Assembly: GCF_000970675.1 (NCBI RefSeq)
Contig: NZ_LAJA01000001.1
Span: forward strand, 496,001 to 560,000
Direction: 5' to 3'
Origin: Domibacillus tundrae
Lineage (GTDB): Bacteria; Bacillota; Bacilli; Bacillales; Domibacillaceae
DNA length: 64,000 nucleotides
The notes beneath the pieces were generated by a model. It ran no database searches. It worked only from the letters and a program-made list of their open reading frames with translations, and was not told the DNA's origin. The position numbers were made by a program, and so were the translations under genes. Shown in pieces: positions 54,648-63,810 of this stretch; the first letter of the stretch is position 1; each line of letters starts with the position of its first letter.

Positions 54648-55460
54648 TTATACACTTCCTTCTATTAGAGTACGATCAATTTGTTCTAATCCTTGCCCGA
54701 TACCGGCGGCCGCGTGTGCATCGGATCCGTAAACGAGCGGGATACCGAGTGAATGAGCAGTACGGGCAATGTGAGCAGGCGGGTACGTTTCCCGGCATAG
54801 CGGCTTGACAAAACCGGCTCCATTATAATCCAGTGAATAGCCCGCGTGTTTTACTGCCTGCAGAATGCGTTCTATGTGCAGATCGAACGGCTCCGTGCAT
54901 GGAAACATGTGCTGAAATTTATGAACGAGTGTCATATGTCCGATCCGGGACGGCTTAAATGCGCCGAGATCTGTTTGAATCGACTGTAAAACGGTATCAT
55001 AGTATAACTTGTAAACAAATTCAATTGATCCGGCTTCATTTATGATTCGTCCAAATTCTTCTTCGCTGAAATCAATACAAACAAATTGGCCATTTATCGG
55101 AAGAAAGTGAACGGATAAAATAGCATCATCTAAAGAAGAACCGTATTCCGTTAAAAACTGAGTTGTTTCTTCTTCAAATCCGGAAATAAAATCAACCTCC
55201 AGACCTGTATTGATTTTTAAAGAAGAAGCATACTGTTTTTTAGCAGTTTCCACCTCTTTTATATACTTTTCAAGATCTGCTTTTCGCATTGAGCTGTCTC
55301 GGGCAGGCGCAGGGTCGATGAAGTGGCCTGGAAGCGGCGCATGTTCTGTGAACGTAATTTCAGAAAACCCAAGCGTGATCGCACGTTCAATATACTGTTC
55401 TAATAAATCATTTGAGCCGTGCGGGCAGTACAATGTATGAATATGTCCGTCTCTCAGCAT
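54648..55460 (-). CDS. hisJ: histidinol-phosphatase HisJ (PHP family)
   Basis: 270-residue PHP-domain phosphatase, the second-last step of histidine synthesis. Metal-binding motifs: RDGHIHTLYCPHGS, ITFTEHAPLP, LEVDFISGFEE, ILSVHFLP, RIGHMTLVHKF and YGSDAHAAAGIG. Start 55460 is set by AAAGGAG nine bases upstream and by family length (268 in B. subtilis); the frame continues open to 55559 without a ribosome site. Confidence 0.93.
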   Translation of the reverse strand: MLRDGHIHTLYCPHGSNDLLEQYIERAITLGFSEITFTEHAPLPGHFIDPAPARDSSMRKADLEKYIKEVETAKKQYASSLKINTGLEVDFISGFEEETTQFLTEYGSSLDDAILSVHFLPINGQFVCIDFSEEEFGRIINEAGSIEFVYKLYYDTVLQSIQTDLGAFKPSRIGHMTLVHKFQHMFPCTEPFDLHIERILQAVKHAGYSLDYNGAGFVKPLCRETYPPAHIARTAHSLGIPLVYGSDAHAAAGIGQGLEQIDRTLIEGSV

Positions 55461-55668
55461 ACGAAAAAACTCCTTTTTCTTTGAAAAAAGCAATGAATTT
55501 GACATTTTTTTGCGAAAACTGCTTGAAAAAACGTAAGTTCCCATCAAAAATATGAACAATCATGCTATTATTAATATTAGTGAAATTATACGCAATTGAA
55601 CGAGAGGGCGCAATGAGGCGTTTTCTTTCTATACATACTATTTATTCATTGTTACGAGGGGGCTTATG

Positions 55669-57366
55669 ATGGTGGAATTCGTCATTGGAGCGATCATTGT
55701 CGTACTTATTTTTTCTATTTACACAATGGTGAGCAGAAAAAGAAATGCAACTGAAATCGATCAGCTTGACATGAAAAAAACAGAACTGCTTCATCGCCCA
55801 GTCCATGAAGAACTGGCTAAAGTAAAACGCCTTAACATGACAGGCCAGACAGAGGCTTTGTTTGACAGGTGGCGGGCCGAATGGGATGAAGTCGTAACGG
55901 TTGATATCCCGGCCGTGGACGAAAAATTGTTCGCTTCGGAAGACCAGGTCGACAAATTTCGATTTGGTGCTGCAAAAAAAACAAATAAGGAGATCGAAAG
56001 CCGCCTCAGCCAAATCGAAAAAAAAGTAAACGACATTTTATCTGAGCTTCAACAGCTCGTTGGCAGTGAAGAAAAAAATCGCGCAGAAGGCGAAGATATG
56101 CATGCACGCCAGCGTGAAGCGAAAAAGCGTCTTCTTGCTCACCGTCATACGTTTGGTAAAGCAGCGCCCGTTCTTGAAGTGCAGCTGGATGTCATCACCG
56201 GCCGCTTTGAAAAATTTGCGGATTTAACGGAAGACGGAAACTACCTTGAAGCACGTGAGCTCTTGATGGAAATTCAGACGGAAATGGATGTTATGGAGCA
56301 TAAAATGGCTCGCATTCCGGCGTTAATGACAGAAGTAAATCATACACTCCCGGCGCAGTTATCTGAAATTGAAAATGGCTACAAAGAAATGAAGCAGGAC
56401 GGCTATTTATTGGATCATTTGCAAATTGAAAAAGAAGTGACTGACTTGAAAGAAGATTTGGACCGATGCCGTGATTTTCTTGTGAAAACGGAAGTGGCGG
56501 AAACAGAATTGATTGTATCTGATGCAAAAGACAGCATTGACTTTTTCTATGATCTGCTTGAAAAAGAAGTAATGGCAAAGCATCACGTGTTAAAAGATGA
56601 AGGAGAAACAGGTACAGTCATTGAAGGAATCAGTGGCCATAACGATGAACTAATGGAAGAAACCGATCTCGTTAAACAAAGCTATCAGCTCGACGGTGAA
56701 GAATCAGATGTGCCAAAAAGGTTAAAGGAAGAAATTTATCATCTTGAAAAGCAGTATGAAATTTTGCACGGCCGCATTCAAGATGAAAAAACGGCTTATT
56801 CATTCCTTCACGATGAATTAAAAGAAATTCAAGCCCGTATCGCAGAGCTGACAAAAGAGCAAAAAGGATTTGCGGCTTTTCTTCAAACGCTTCGAAAAGA
56901 TGAAGTGGAAGCGACCGAAGAGCTGCACACGCTTCGAAACCGATTGCAGCAAATTACACGAAAAGTAAAACAGAGCAACTTACCGGGTGTTCCGGACTAC
57001 TACCGGGAGATGAGTGAAGATGCCCGGGTGCGTATTCAAGAAACGAACGCATATTTAAATGAAAAGCCATTGAACATGAAAGCGGTGCAGGAAAAGCTCG
57101 ATGCAGCTAACGGATCGATTGGGCACCTTGCGAATAAAACAGATGAGCTGATTGATCAAGTCGCGCTGGCTGAACGAATGATTCAATTTGGCAACCGGTA
57201 TCGCCGGACGCATCCGAATATTGAACCGAAACTAAATGAAGCAGAAATCGCTTTTCGCCAGGCGGACTATAGCAAAGCATTGGAACTGTGCGCGACAGCG
57301 ATTGATAAAGTCGATTCAAAAGGGTTGAAAAAATTCGATGCCCAGTACAAAGAAGAACAGCAATAA
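55669..57366 (+). CDS. ezrA: septation ring formation regulator EzrA
   Basis: 565 residues: one N-terminal membrane helix (VIGAIIVVLIFSIYTMV), then long spectrin-like coiled-coil repeats. EzrA spans the membrane once and restrains FtsZ ring assembly and links it to wall synthesis. Conserved stretches here: LNMTGQTEALFDRWRAEWDE and the C-terminal patch QFGNRYRRTHPNIEPKLNEA. Starts are adjacent at 55666 and 55669; the latter is better spaced from GAGGGGG. Alone, facing away from hisJ. Confidence 0.95.
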   Translation: MVEFVIGAIIVVLIFSIYTMVSRKRNATEIDQLDMKKTELLHRPVHEELAKVKRLNMTGQTEALFDRWRAEWDEVVTVDIPAVDEKLFASEDQVDKFRFGAAKKTNKEIESRLSQIEKKVNDILSELQQLVGSEEKNRAEGEDMHARQREAKKRLLAHRHTFGKAAPVLEVQLDVITGRFEKFADLTEDGNYLEARELLMEIQTEMDVMEHKMARIPALMTEVNHTLPAQLSEIENGYKEMKQDGYLLDHLQIEKEVTDLKEDLDRCRDFLVKTEVAETELIVSDAKDSIDFFYDLLEKEVMAKHHVLKDEGETGTVIEGISGHNDELMEETDLVKQSYQLDGEESDVPKRLKEEIYHLEKQYEILHGRIQDEKTAYSFLHDELKEIQARIAELTKEQKGFAAFLQTLRKDEVEATEELHTLRNRLQQITRKVKQSNLPGVPDYYREMSEDARVRIQETNAYLNEKPLNMKAVQEKLDAANGSIGHLANKTDELIDQVALAERMIQFGNRYRRTHPNIEPKLNEAEIAFRQADYSKALELCATAIDKVDSKGLKKFDAQYKEEQQ

Positions 57367-57371
57367 AGCGG

Positions 57372-57402
57372 GCCGTCTCGAGAAAAAGAGGCGGCTTTTT
57401 TT
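57372..57402 (+). terminator. terminator after ezrA
   Basis: GCCGtCTC ... GAGgCGGC, T7. Confidence 0.88.
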
Positions 57403-57451
57403 ATGTCAATATGCTAACATGGATAGGTGAAAAAAGTAAGGAGCAATGCGT

Positions 57452-58594
57452 ATGATTTATTTCGACAATAGTGCGACAACGATGCCAGATCAATCAGTAC
57501 TTGAAACATTTATAAAAGCAAGCACACGCTTTTTTGCGAATCCATCATCGCTTCATTATCCCGGAATGGAAGCTGAACGGTTTCTTGAAAAAGCGCGCGG
57601 TCAAATTGCCGCGTTGTGCCGTGTTCCTGCTCGAGAGATTATTTTTACATCTGGCGGAACTGAATCGAATAACCTTGCGATCAAAGGAACAGCGCATTTT
57701 TATAAAAGCAGAGGGCGGCATATCGTTACGACCGCAATGGAACATCCATCTGTATTTGAAGCGTGCCGGGATCTTGAAAAAGAAGGATTTGATGTCACAT
57801 ATGTAAAGCCAAGAGCAAATGGTGTAATCGAAACGGCAGATATTCAACAAGCTATAACGAATGAAACAATTCTTGTATCGGTCATGCATGTGAACAATGA
57901 AATCGGCACAGTCCAGCCTATAGAAGAGATTGGGCGAATGCTCAAAACTTATCCGCAGACGCTTTTTCATGTGGATGCGGTGCAAGGATTTGGAAAAGTG
58001 CCGCTCGACTTAAACAAATCCGGCATACATCTTATGTCGGTATCTGGGCATAAGCTGCACGGATTAAAAGGAACGGGCTTTTTATATAAGCAGAGCGGTG
58101 TTCAACTTGCCCCGCTGCTGTCAGGCGGGGGACAGGAAAGTGGTTTTCGCAGTGGAACAGAACAAACAGCTGGTGCAGCGGCATTAGCAAAAGCGGCACG
58201 TCTTATACTAGAAACGGATATAGACTCTATCCAGCACATCACCCGCCGGATCTACAATGGACTCACTTCTCGCTTAAACTTTGTTGTTCATACACCGATT
58301 AACCAAGCCGCGCCACATATTTTAAACGTATCTTTGCCAGGTGCAAAAGGAGAAGTGCTCGTGCATGCCCTGGAAAAAGAAGGGATTATTGTTTCGACGA
58401 CAAGTGCCTGCTCCTCAAAGCAGACAAAGCCAAGCCGTACACTGCAATCAATGAATGTAAATAGTGACCTGGCTGCTTCCGCAATTCGCATCAGCTTGTC
58501 ATCCCATAATACTATGCAGGAAGCTGAACAATTTATCGAAGCGCTGGATCGAATTATTCCAGCGCTCGCAAAAAAAAGGAATGAGCGAACATGA
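57452..58594 (+). CDS. nifZ: cysteine desulfurase, NifZ-type, partner of ThiI
   Basis: 380-residue class V PLP enzyme. MIYFDNSATT at the N-terminus, FTSGGTESNNLAIKG, PLP lysine in SVSGHKLHGLKG and persulphide Cys in STTSACSSK. In B. subtilis the thiI-linked desulfurase supplies sulphur for 4-thiouridine in tRNA. ATG 57452 is eight bases from AAGGAG; ATG 57446 is too close. Overlaps thiI by 4 bases (ATGA). Confidence 0.93.
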   Translation: MIYFDNSATTMPDQSVLETFIKASTRFFANPSSLHYPGMEAERFLEKARGQIAALCRVPAREIIFTSGGTESNNLAIKGTAHFYKSRGRHIVTTAMEHPSVFEACRDLEKEGFDVTYVKPRANGVIETADIQQAITNETILVSVMHVNNEIGTVQPIEEIGRMLKTYPQTLFHVDAVQGFGKVPLDLNKSGIHLMSVSGHKLHGLKGTGFLYKQSGVQLAPLLSGGGQESGFRSGTEQTAGAAALAKAARLILETDIDSIQHITRRIYNGLTSRLNFVVHTPINQAAPHILNVSLPGAKGEVLVHALEKEGIIVSTTSACSSKQTKPSRTLQSMNVNSDLAASAIRISLSSHNTMQEAEQFIEALDRIIPALAKKRNERT

Positions 58595-59787
58595 ACTATG
58601 ACCACGTATTGATCCGTTACGGCGAAATGTCGACAAAAGGACGGAACCGAAGTAAATTTATAAATAAAATGAAAACAAATATTAAGCGTCTTTTGCAAGA
58701 TGACCGTATTGGAGTGGAAGCACAGCGTGACCGCATGTTTCTTTATCTAAACGCGGCATCGTTTGACGATGTGAAAGAAAAGCTTGTTCACGTGTCAGGC
58801 ATTCAGTCATTCAGTCCAGTTGTGAAAACAACACAGGAATTAGATGAAATGAAAGAAGCAGCACTCTCTCTTGTAAAAAAAGCGATGAATGGGAGCCCTG
58901 CCTCTTTCAAAGTCAACACCCGCCGCGCCGATAAGCAATTTCCGCTTGATACGCATGGATTAAACCATGAAATCGGAGGGCATGTGCTGCGTGAAACAGA
59001 GGAATTGACGGTGGATGTTCGAAACCCGGACTTTACACTAACAATTGAAGTAAGGACAGAAGCTGTATATTTATCATCCCAAACAATTCCGGGTGCCGGT
59101 GGTATGCCAGCCGGTGCAGCGGGGAAAGCCATCTTGCTTTTATCGGGTGGTCTCGACAGTCCTGTGGCGGGGTACATGATGATGAAGCGCGGTGTCGAAA
59201 TAGAGGCGGTCCACTTTTTTAGTCCGCCATACACGAGTGACCGGGCAAAACAAAAAGTCATTGATTTGGCCAATGTGCTGACAACGTACGGCGGCAATGT
59301 CCGGCTGCATATCGTGCCATTTACACATATTCAGGAAACGATTCATAAGCAAGTGCCGGAAAATTACACGATGACATCTACGCGGCGGATCATGATGAGG
59401 ATTGCGGATCGCATTCGTGAGCAGACGGGTGCCTTGGCCATTGTTACGGGAGAAAGCCTCGGGCAAGTAGCCAGCCAAACGATGGAGAGTATGGCGGCCA
59501 TTAATGATGTGACAAACACGCCGGTTCTTCGGCCGCTGATTGCAACGGACAAGCTCGACATCATGAATATCGCACGCAAAATCGGCACGCATGACATTTC
59601 GATTTTACCATTTGAAGACTGTTGTACGATTTTTACACCGGCCGCACCAAAAACAAAGCCGAAAACGGAAAAAGTCCAGTTTTTCGAAAGCTTCTTAGAC
59701 TTTGATCCGCTGATCGATGAAGCCGTTCGGTCAACGGAAACGATTCTGCTTCCAAACAATGAATCGGAAATGGATGACTTATTATAA
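58591..59787 (+). CDS. thiI: tRNA 4-thiouridine synthetase ThiI
   Basis: 398 residues: N-terminal ferredoxin-like and THUMP domains (RYGEMSTKGRNRSKF; FKVNTRRADKQFP) and PP-loop ATPase with LLLSGGLDSPVAGYMMMKRG. Makes s4U8 in tRNA. There is no C-terminal rhodanese domain, as usual in Bacillus; the conserved Cys pair is in FEDCCTIFTP. Coupled to nifZ. Confidence 0.95.
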   Translation: MNYDHVLIRYGEMSTKGRNRSKFINKMKTNIKRLLQDDRIGVEAQRDRMFLYLNAASFDDVKEKLVHVSGIQSFSPVVKTTQELDEMKEAALSLVKKAMNGSPASFKVNTRRADKQFPLDTHGLNHEIGGHVLRETEELTVDVRNPDFTLTIEVRTEAVYLSSQTIPGAGGMPAGAAGKAILLLSGGLDSPVAGYMMMKRGVEIEAVHFFSPPYTSDRAKQKVIDLANVLTTYGGNVRLHIVPFTHIQETIHKQVPENYTMTSTRRIMMRIADRIREQTGALAIVTGESLGQVASQTMESMAAINDVTNTPVLRPLIATDKLDIMNIARKIGTHDISILPFEDCCTIFTPAAPKTKPKTEKVQFFESFLDFDPLIDEAVRSTETILLPNNESEMDDLL

Positions 59788-59792
59788 GATAC

Positions 59793-59819
59793 CCGCGCCA
59801 GTTTCCGGCGCGGATTTTT
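59793..59819 (+). terminator. terminator after thiI
   Basis: CCGCGCC, loop AGTTTCC, GGCGCGG, ATTTTTC. Confidence 0.85.
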
Positions 59820-59861
59820 CCAGATAGATATTTCGTGTATAGAAATAAATGAGGTGAATAC

Positions 59862-60767
59862 ATGCAAAACGAACGAAAATCCGGCATGTTGTACACAGCC
59901 GGATCATATGTGATTTGGGGATTGATCCCAATTTATTGGAAGCTGATCGGTGATGTGTCTGCCTATGAAATATTGGCCAACCGTGTAATTTGGTCATTTG
60001 TTTTTATGATTATACTGCTCGTGCTGATGAGAAAGCTTGCACCGCTTAAACGTGTACTAAAAGACATAACAATTCATCCAAAAAAAGCACTGGCGCTCGG
60101 GGTGGCTTCATTTTTAATCAGCATTAACTGGTTTGTTTTTATTTGGGCAGTTAACAATAACCATATTATTGAAACGAGCATGGGCTATTATATTAACCCG
60201 CTTATGAGTGTGCTGCTCGGGGTTGTCGTGTTGAAAGAATCACTTTCTAAAGCACAAATCATTTCTTTTTTGCTGGCCGCATGCGGTGTTTTAATTATGA
60301 CATTTTCGTATGATTCTTTTCCGTGGGTGTCATTATCACTGGCGATTTCATTCGCTCTTTATGGCTTAGCCAAAAAGATGATCCGGATGGATGCGGCGGT
60401 TGGCTTGACAATTGAAACAGCTGCCGTCACACCGTTTGCCGTTTTATATCTATTATTTTTATCAAGAAACGGAAGTATTCAATTATTTTCAGGCAATGTT
60501 CAGACAGATCTTCTCTTAATTGGTGGTGGTGTGCTCACGGCGATCCCTCTTCTTTTATTCGGGCATGGCGCACAAAAAATTCCGCTTTATTTGATCGGCT
60601 TCCTGCAATACATTGCGCCAACAATGACACTTTTGCTCGGCGTTTTTATATACAATGAACCATTTACGCCATCGCAATTGCTATCTTTTGTTTTTATTTG
60701 GAGTGCGCTCGCTGTCTTTACATTTGCCCAGCTCAAAAGCGTTCAAAAGAAAAAAGCTGTCGTTTAG
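59862..60767 (+). CDS. rarD: EamA-family transporter RarD
   Basis: 301-residue, ten-helix drug/metabolite superfamily transporter of the RarD subgroup: YVIWGLIPIYWKLIGDVSAYEILANRVIWS, INWFVFIWAVNNNHIIETSMGYYINPL, GFLQYIAPTMTLLLGVFIYNEPF. Substrate unknown. GAGGTG precedes the ATG. In B. subtilis rarD-like genes lie elsewhere, and the genes usually between thiI and tpx (sspA, sppA and neighbours) are missing here. Confidence 0.9.
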   Translation: MQNERKSGMLYTAGSYVIWGLIPIYWKLIGDVSAYEILANRVIWSFVFMIILLVLMRKLAPLKRVLKDITIHPKKALALGVASFLISINWFVFIWAVNNNHIIETSMGYYINPLMSVLLGVVVLKESLSKAQIISFLLAACGVLIMTFSYDSFPWVSLSLAISFALYGLAKKMIRMDAAVGLTIETAAVTPFAVLYLLFLSRNGSIQLFSGNVQTDLLLIGGGVLTAIPLLLFGHGAQKIPLYLIGFLQYIAPTMTLLLGVFIYNEPFTPSQLLSFVFIWSALAVFTFAQLKSVQKKKAVV

Positions 60768-60841
60768 CCCTTTTTCATTGCAATCACAGCATGTGATTCA
60801 GTATGATGTATGTATACTGCTGAATTTGGAGGGAATAAACA

Positions 60842-61342
60842 ATGGCAAACGTAACATTTAAAGGAAATCCAATCACATTGATTGGCAGCGAAGTAAAAGT
60901 GGGAGACAAAGCACCGGATTTTACAGTTCTGGCTAATGACTTATCTCCTGTCACGCTTGTGGATACAGCGGGAAAAGTTCGCTTAATCAGTGTTGTGCCT
61001 TCGATTGATACAGGTGTATGCGATGCGCAGACTCGCCGTTTCAATGAAGAAGCGGCAAAAGTGGACAACGTTGAAGTGTTAACCGTCTCAGCTGACCTTC
61101 CATTTGCTCAAAAGCGCTGGTGCGCGGCGGCCGGTCTTGAAAATGTGAAAACATTATCAGATCACCGTGACTTTTCTTTTGCTGAAAGCTATGGTGTTGG
61201 CATGAAAGAACTCCGCCTTCTGGCACGTTCTGTTTTTGTGATCGACTCAAGCGATACAGTTACATATGTGGAGTATGTCGGTGAAGGAACAGATCATCCA
61301 GACTACAACGCGGCGATTGAAGCAGCAAAAGCAGCAAAATAA
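60842..61342 (+). CDS. tpx: thiol peroxidase Tpx
   Basis: 166-residue atypical 2-Cys peroxiredoxin reducing peroxides with thioredoxin. Peroxidatic Cys60 in [18 protein letters not shown] and resolving Cys94 in [11 protein letters not shown]. Starts [22 protein letters not shown] precedes the ATG. Next to ytxK as in B. subtilis. Confidence 0.96.
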   Translation: MANVTFKGNPITLIGSEVKVGDKAPDFTVLANDLSPVTLVDTAGKVRLISVVPSIDTGVCDAQTRRFNEEAAKVDNVEVLTVSADLPFAQKRWCAAAGLENVKTLSDHRDFSFAESYGVGMKELRLLARSVFVIDSSDTVTYVEYVGEGTDHPDYNAAIEAAKAAK

Positions 61343-61360
61343 TTCAGTACAGGCTCGTTT

Positions 61361-61399
61361 CAGCCGGCTTTGACATTTTGTCGGAGCCGGCTGTTTTTT
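61361..61399 (+). terminator. terminator after tpx
   Basis: CAGCCGGCT, 15-base loop, AGCCGGCTG, T6. Confidence 0.93.
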
Positions 61400-61425
61400 G
61401 CGAAATGAAAGTGAGGATTCTTTTT

Positions 61426-62418
61426 ATGACAAAGGAATTGACAGTAGAAAAATTGTTTACCGTGTTAGACCAATCTGCCGCACTTATGAGCAGGCTTTTA
61501 TCCATTCCGTATTTAGAAGCACTCGGTGAAACAGCAGAAAATCTCTTTCACGGTTACGTCGTGCAGGAAGAATTAAATGAAATGGATGAAAAACGGCTGC
61601 AAAAGTTATACAGTGAGGTTCAGCTGGAGCACTATTCAAAAGAAGCGATCCGCAAGTCGTTTCAGCTTGCCATTTTAAAAGGCATGAAAGAGCATGTTCA
61701 GCAGAATCATCAAATGACGCCAGATTCGATCGGCTTGTTTATTGCCTATCTATTAAGAAAAAGCTTTGGGAAAACGGCGACGTTTACACTGCTTGATCCG
61801 GCGATCGGAACAGGAAATCTTGTCACAACGGTATTAAATGAATTTGACGGAAAAGTAGAAGCGCACGGTGTCGACCTTGACGATGTGTTGTTGAAGCTTG
61901 CCTATGCGGGAGCAAACCTGCTCCACCACCCAATTTCGTTATACACCCAAGATGCATTGGAGCCGCTGTTAATTGATCCGGTAGATGTGGTTGTTTGCGA
62001 TTTGCCTGTTGGGTATTACCCGAATGATGATCGGGCGTCTTCATATAAGCTAAAAGCAGACACTGGTCATTCGTATGCCCATCACTTGTTTATTGAGCAA
62101 AGCCTGCAGCACACTAAACCGGGCGGCCAGCTGTTTTTCATCATTCCAAACGGTCTTTTTGAATCACCGGAAGCGAAAAAGCTGCAGTCCTTTTTAATAG
62201 AAGAAGCGTATATTGAAGGTGTGATTCAGCTGCCGGCAACGCTTTTTAAAAACAAGCAGGCGGAGAAAAGCATCTTAATGATCCGCAAAAAAGCGCCAGG
62301 TGTAAAAAAGCCGAAAGAAGTACTGTTAGCATCCATGCCATCATTAACGGATAAAAAAGCAACAGCAGCGATCGTCCGAAAAATTGATCACTGGTTCAGC
62401 GAACATCAGAAAGGATGA
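61426..62418 (+). CDS. ytxK: class I SAM-dependent methyltransferase YtxK
   Basis: 330 residues: helical N-terminus and an N6-DNA-methylase-like domain. SAM motif LLDPAIGTGNLVTTVL and acidic GVDLDDVL are clear. The catalytic motif IV reads VVCDLPVGYYP rather than (D/N)PP(Y/F), so adenine methylation is doubtful; the target is unknown. ATG 61426 follows GTGAGGA. Overlaps the next gene's region, and shares its transcript. Confidence 0.9.
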   Translation: MTKELTVEKLFTVLDQSAALMSRLLSIPYLEALGETAENLFHGYVVQEELNEMDEKRLQKLYSEVQLEHYSKEAIRKSFQLAILKGMKEHVQQNHQMTPDSIGLFIAYLLRKSFGKTATFTLLDPAIGTGNLVTTVLNEFDGKVEAHGVDLDDVLLKLAYAGANLLHHPISLYTQDALEPLLIDPVDVVVCDLPVGYYPNDDRASSYKLKADTGHSYAHHLFIEQSLQHTKPGGQLFFIIPNGLFESPEAKKLQSFLIEEAYIEGVIQLPATLFKNKQAEKSILMIRKKAPGVKKPKEVLLASMPSLTDKKATAAIVRKIDHWFSEHQKG

Positions 62419-62423
62419 CAGCG

Positions 62424-63248
62424 ATGTGGACAAAACGAGACCACTCGTATTGGAATCAGCTGATGGATTGGGAGCAGCAGCTGGTTTCAAATCGGGACAA
62501 TGAAACGGAGGAGAATGATGCCCTCAACCGGATCACAGCCTCAATGCCGGATGATATGCAGGATCGATTTTTTATGCAGGTGGATCAATCAATAGAATGG
62601 ATTCATTCGTTTTTGCAAAAAGAGAGGCTGCAAACAGAAATGAGAAATCGAATATTCGCGACAGCCCGGATCTTTCGCGAAGATATTGAAACGGTAGAGC
62701 AGATGCGCAGTCTTACAATCGACCAGCTTCATTACATAAGCCGTCAACAAGCTTCAAGAAATCATGCAGCCGCCGCAGTCCAGGGAGCTATCACAGGAAC
62801 AGGCAGTTTGGTGCCGATAGCCGCAGATCTTCTTTCTATGACGGCTATTGGGCTGCATGCGATTCAAACAAACGCCCTTTCCTATGGTTTTGATCCAAGT
62901 CATCCGGTTGAAAAAGAGAACATCCTTCATCTCTTTCATGCCTCTTTGCTTCCGGATCACCTGAAAGCAGATGGATGGGCACAGCTTATCACAGAAGTAG
63001 AAGAAGGAATTGCTTATAGTTCTGATGACAGCTGGGCGATGGATGAAACGATGCTTCAGGAACCATTGCGTCACGTATTGAAGCTGGCAGCTGTTCGAAC
63101 ATTGCGTCATCAAACCTTATCGGGCGTTCCGCTTATCTCAATGGCGATTGGAGCCGGTGCCAATTATTGGGCGGTTAAACAACTGACTGCTTTTGCTGAA
63201 CGATACTATCAATATCGTTATTTGCATGAAAAAAAGAACCGGAGCTGA
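62424..63248 (+). CDS. EcsC family protein
   Basis: 274 residues of the EcsC-C-terminal type: ASRNHAAAAVQGAITGTGSL, VPIAADLLSMTAIGLHAIQ, with a hydrophobic Gly/Ala stretch (ISMAIGAGANYWAV) later. Possibly membrane-associated; function unknown. AAAGGA eight bases before ATG 62424 decides the start; an earlier ATG at 62415 overlaps the ytxK stop. It sits where B. subtilis has ackA. Confidence 0.85.
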   Translation: MWTKRDHSYWNQLMDWEQQLVSNRDNETEENDALNRITASMPDDMQDRFFMQVDQSIEWIHSFLQKERLQTEMRNRIFATARIFREDIETVEQMRSLTIDQLHYISRQQASRNHAAAAVQGAITGTGSLVPIAADLLSMTAIGLHAIQTNALSYGFDPSHPVEKENILHLFHASLLPDHLKADGWAQLITEVEEGIAYSSDDSWAMDETMLQEPLRHVLKLAAVRTLRHQTLSGVPLISMAIGAGANYWAVKQLTAFAERYYQYRYLHEKKNRS

Positions 63249-63268
63249 CCACCAGCCGGTTCTTTTTT
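63231..63268. terminator. bidirectional terminator in the overlap of gene ends
   Basis: AAAAAGAACCGGaGCTG ... CAGCcGGTTCTTTTTT. Covers the end of the EcsC-family gene and reaches the stop of the minus-strand gene. Confidence 0.9.
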
Positions 63269-63578
63269 ATTGGTGTATTTTTTCATTAGTATATACATCC
63301 GGTACGGTTCTGAACCAAAGCCACAAATCATTAATAACCGAGGCGAGCTCGCTAATGCCTGTATTGAGCCGGCATGATCGGTCAAAATCTTCTTCATTAT
63401 TCAAAGCGGCCTGCTTCTCATTAATATGTGTTTCTAGTTCTTGAATGCGATCCGGAATCTTCCCCCGGATCATTTCCCATTTATGCATGATCACTTGCCG
63501 TTCATCTGCGGTATACTCAAGCCATTCCCGATTGAGAGCAGGAATAGAAATGCCGAGGCGTTTATCGTACTGGAACAT
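63267..63578 (-). CDS. conserved hypothetical helical protein
   Basis: 103 residues, hydrophilic and helical with likely coiled coil (MIRGKIPDRIQELETHINEKQAAL), starting MFQYDKRLGISIPALNREWL behind AGGTGA. No membrane segment, signal or known domain recognised. Stands alone between the EcsC-family gene and argG, facing the former. Function unknown. Confidence 0.7.
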   Translation of the reverse strand: MFQYDKRLGISIPALNREWLEYTADERQVIMHKWEMIRGKIPDRIQELETHINEKQAALNNEEDFDRSCRLNTGISELASVINDLWLWFRTVPDVYTNEKIHQ

Positions 63579-63702
63579 AAATTCACCTGCTTTATTCTCG
63601 TTTCTTCTATAATAGTGAAACAAATATAAAATAGCAAAACGGTCGAATATACAAGATTTCTACATAAATACACAAAAAACTGTATTTTTTTCAGAAAACC
63701 AC

Positions 63703-63731
63703 TTGAAAGGGCCTTTGGAAAATGATATTCT
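63703..63731 (+). promoter_or_regulatory. argG promoter
   Basis: TTGAAA (63703-63708), 17-base spacer, TATTCT (63726-63731). Confidence 0.65.
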
Positions 63732-63743
63732 TTATACATATTA

Positions 63744-63779
63744 ACAGAATAAAAATTAATTCGAATGAATAATTATACT
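63744..63779 (+). promoter_or_regulatory. possible ARG boxes (AhrC/ArgR operators)
   Basis: AGAATAAAAATTAATTCG and GAATGAATAATTATAC resemble the Bacillus ARG box (TGAATWAWWATTCA-like) and lie just after the predicted transcript start of argG. Arginine-dependent repression would fit. Confidence 0.5.
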
Positions 63780-63810
63780 GGTATTTGCAATTATGAGGAG
63801 GAAATAATAG

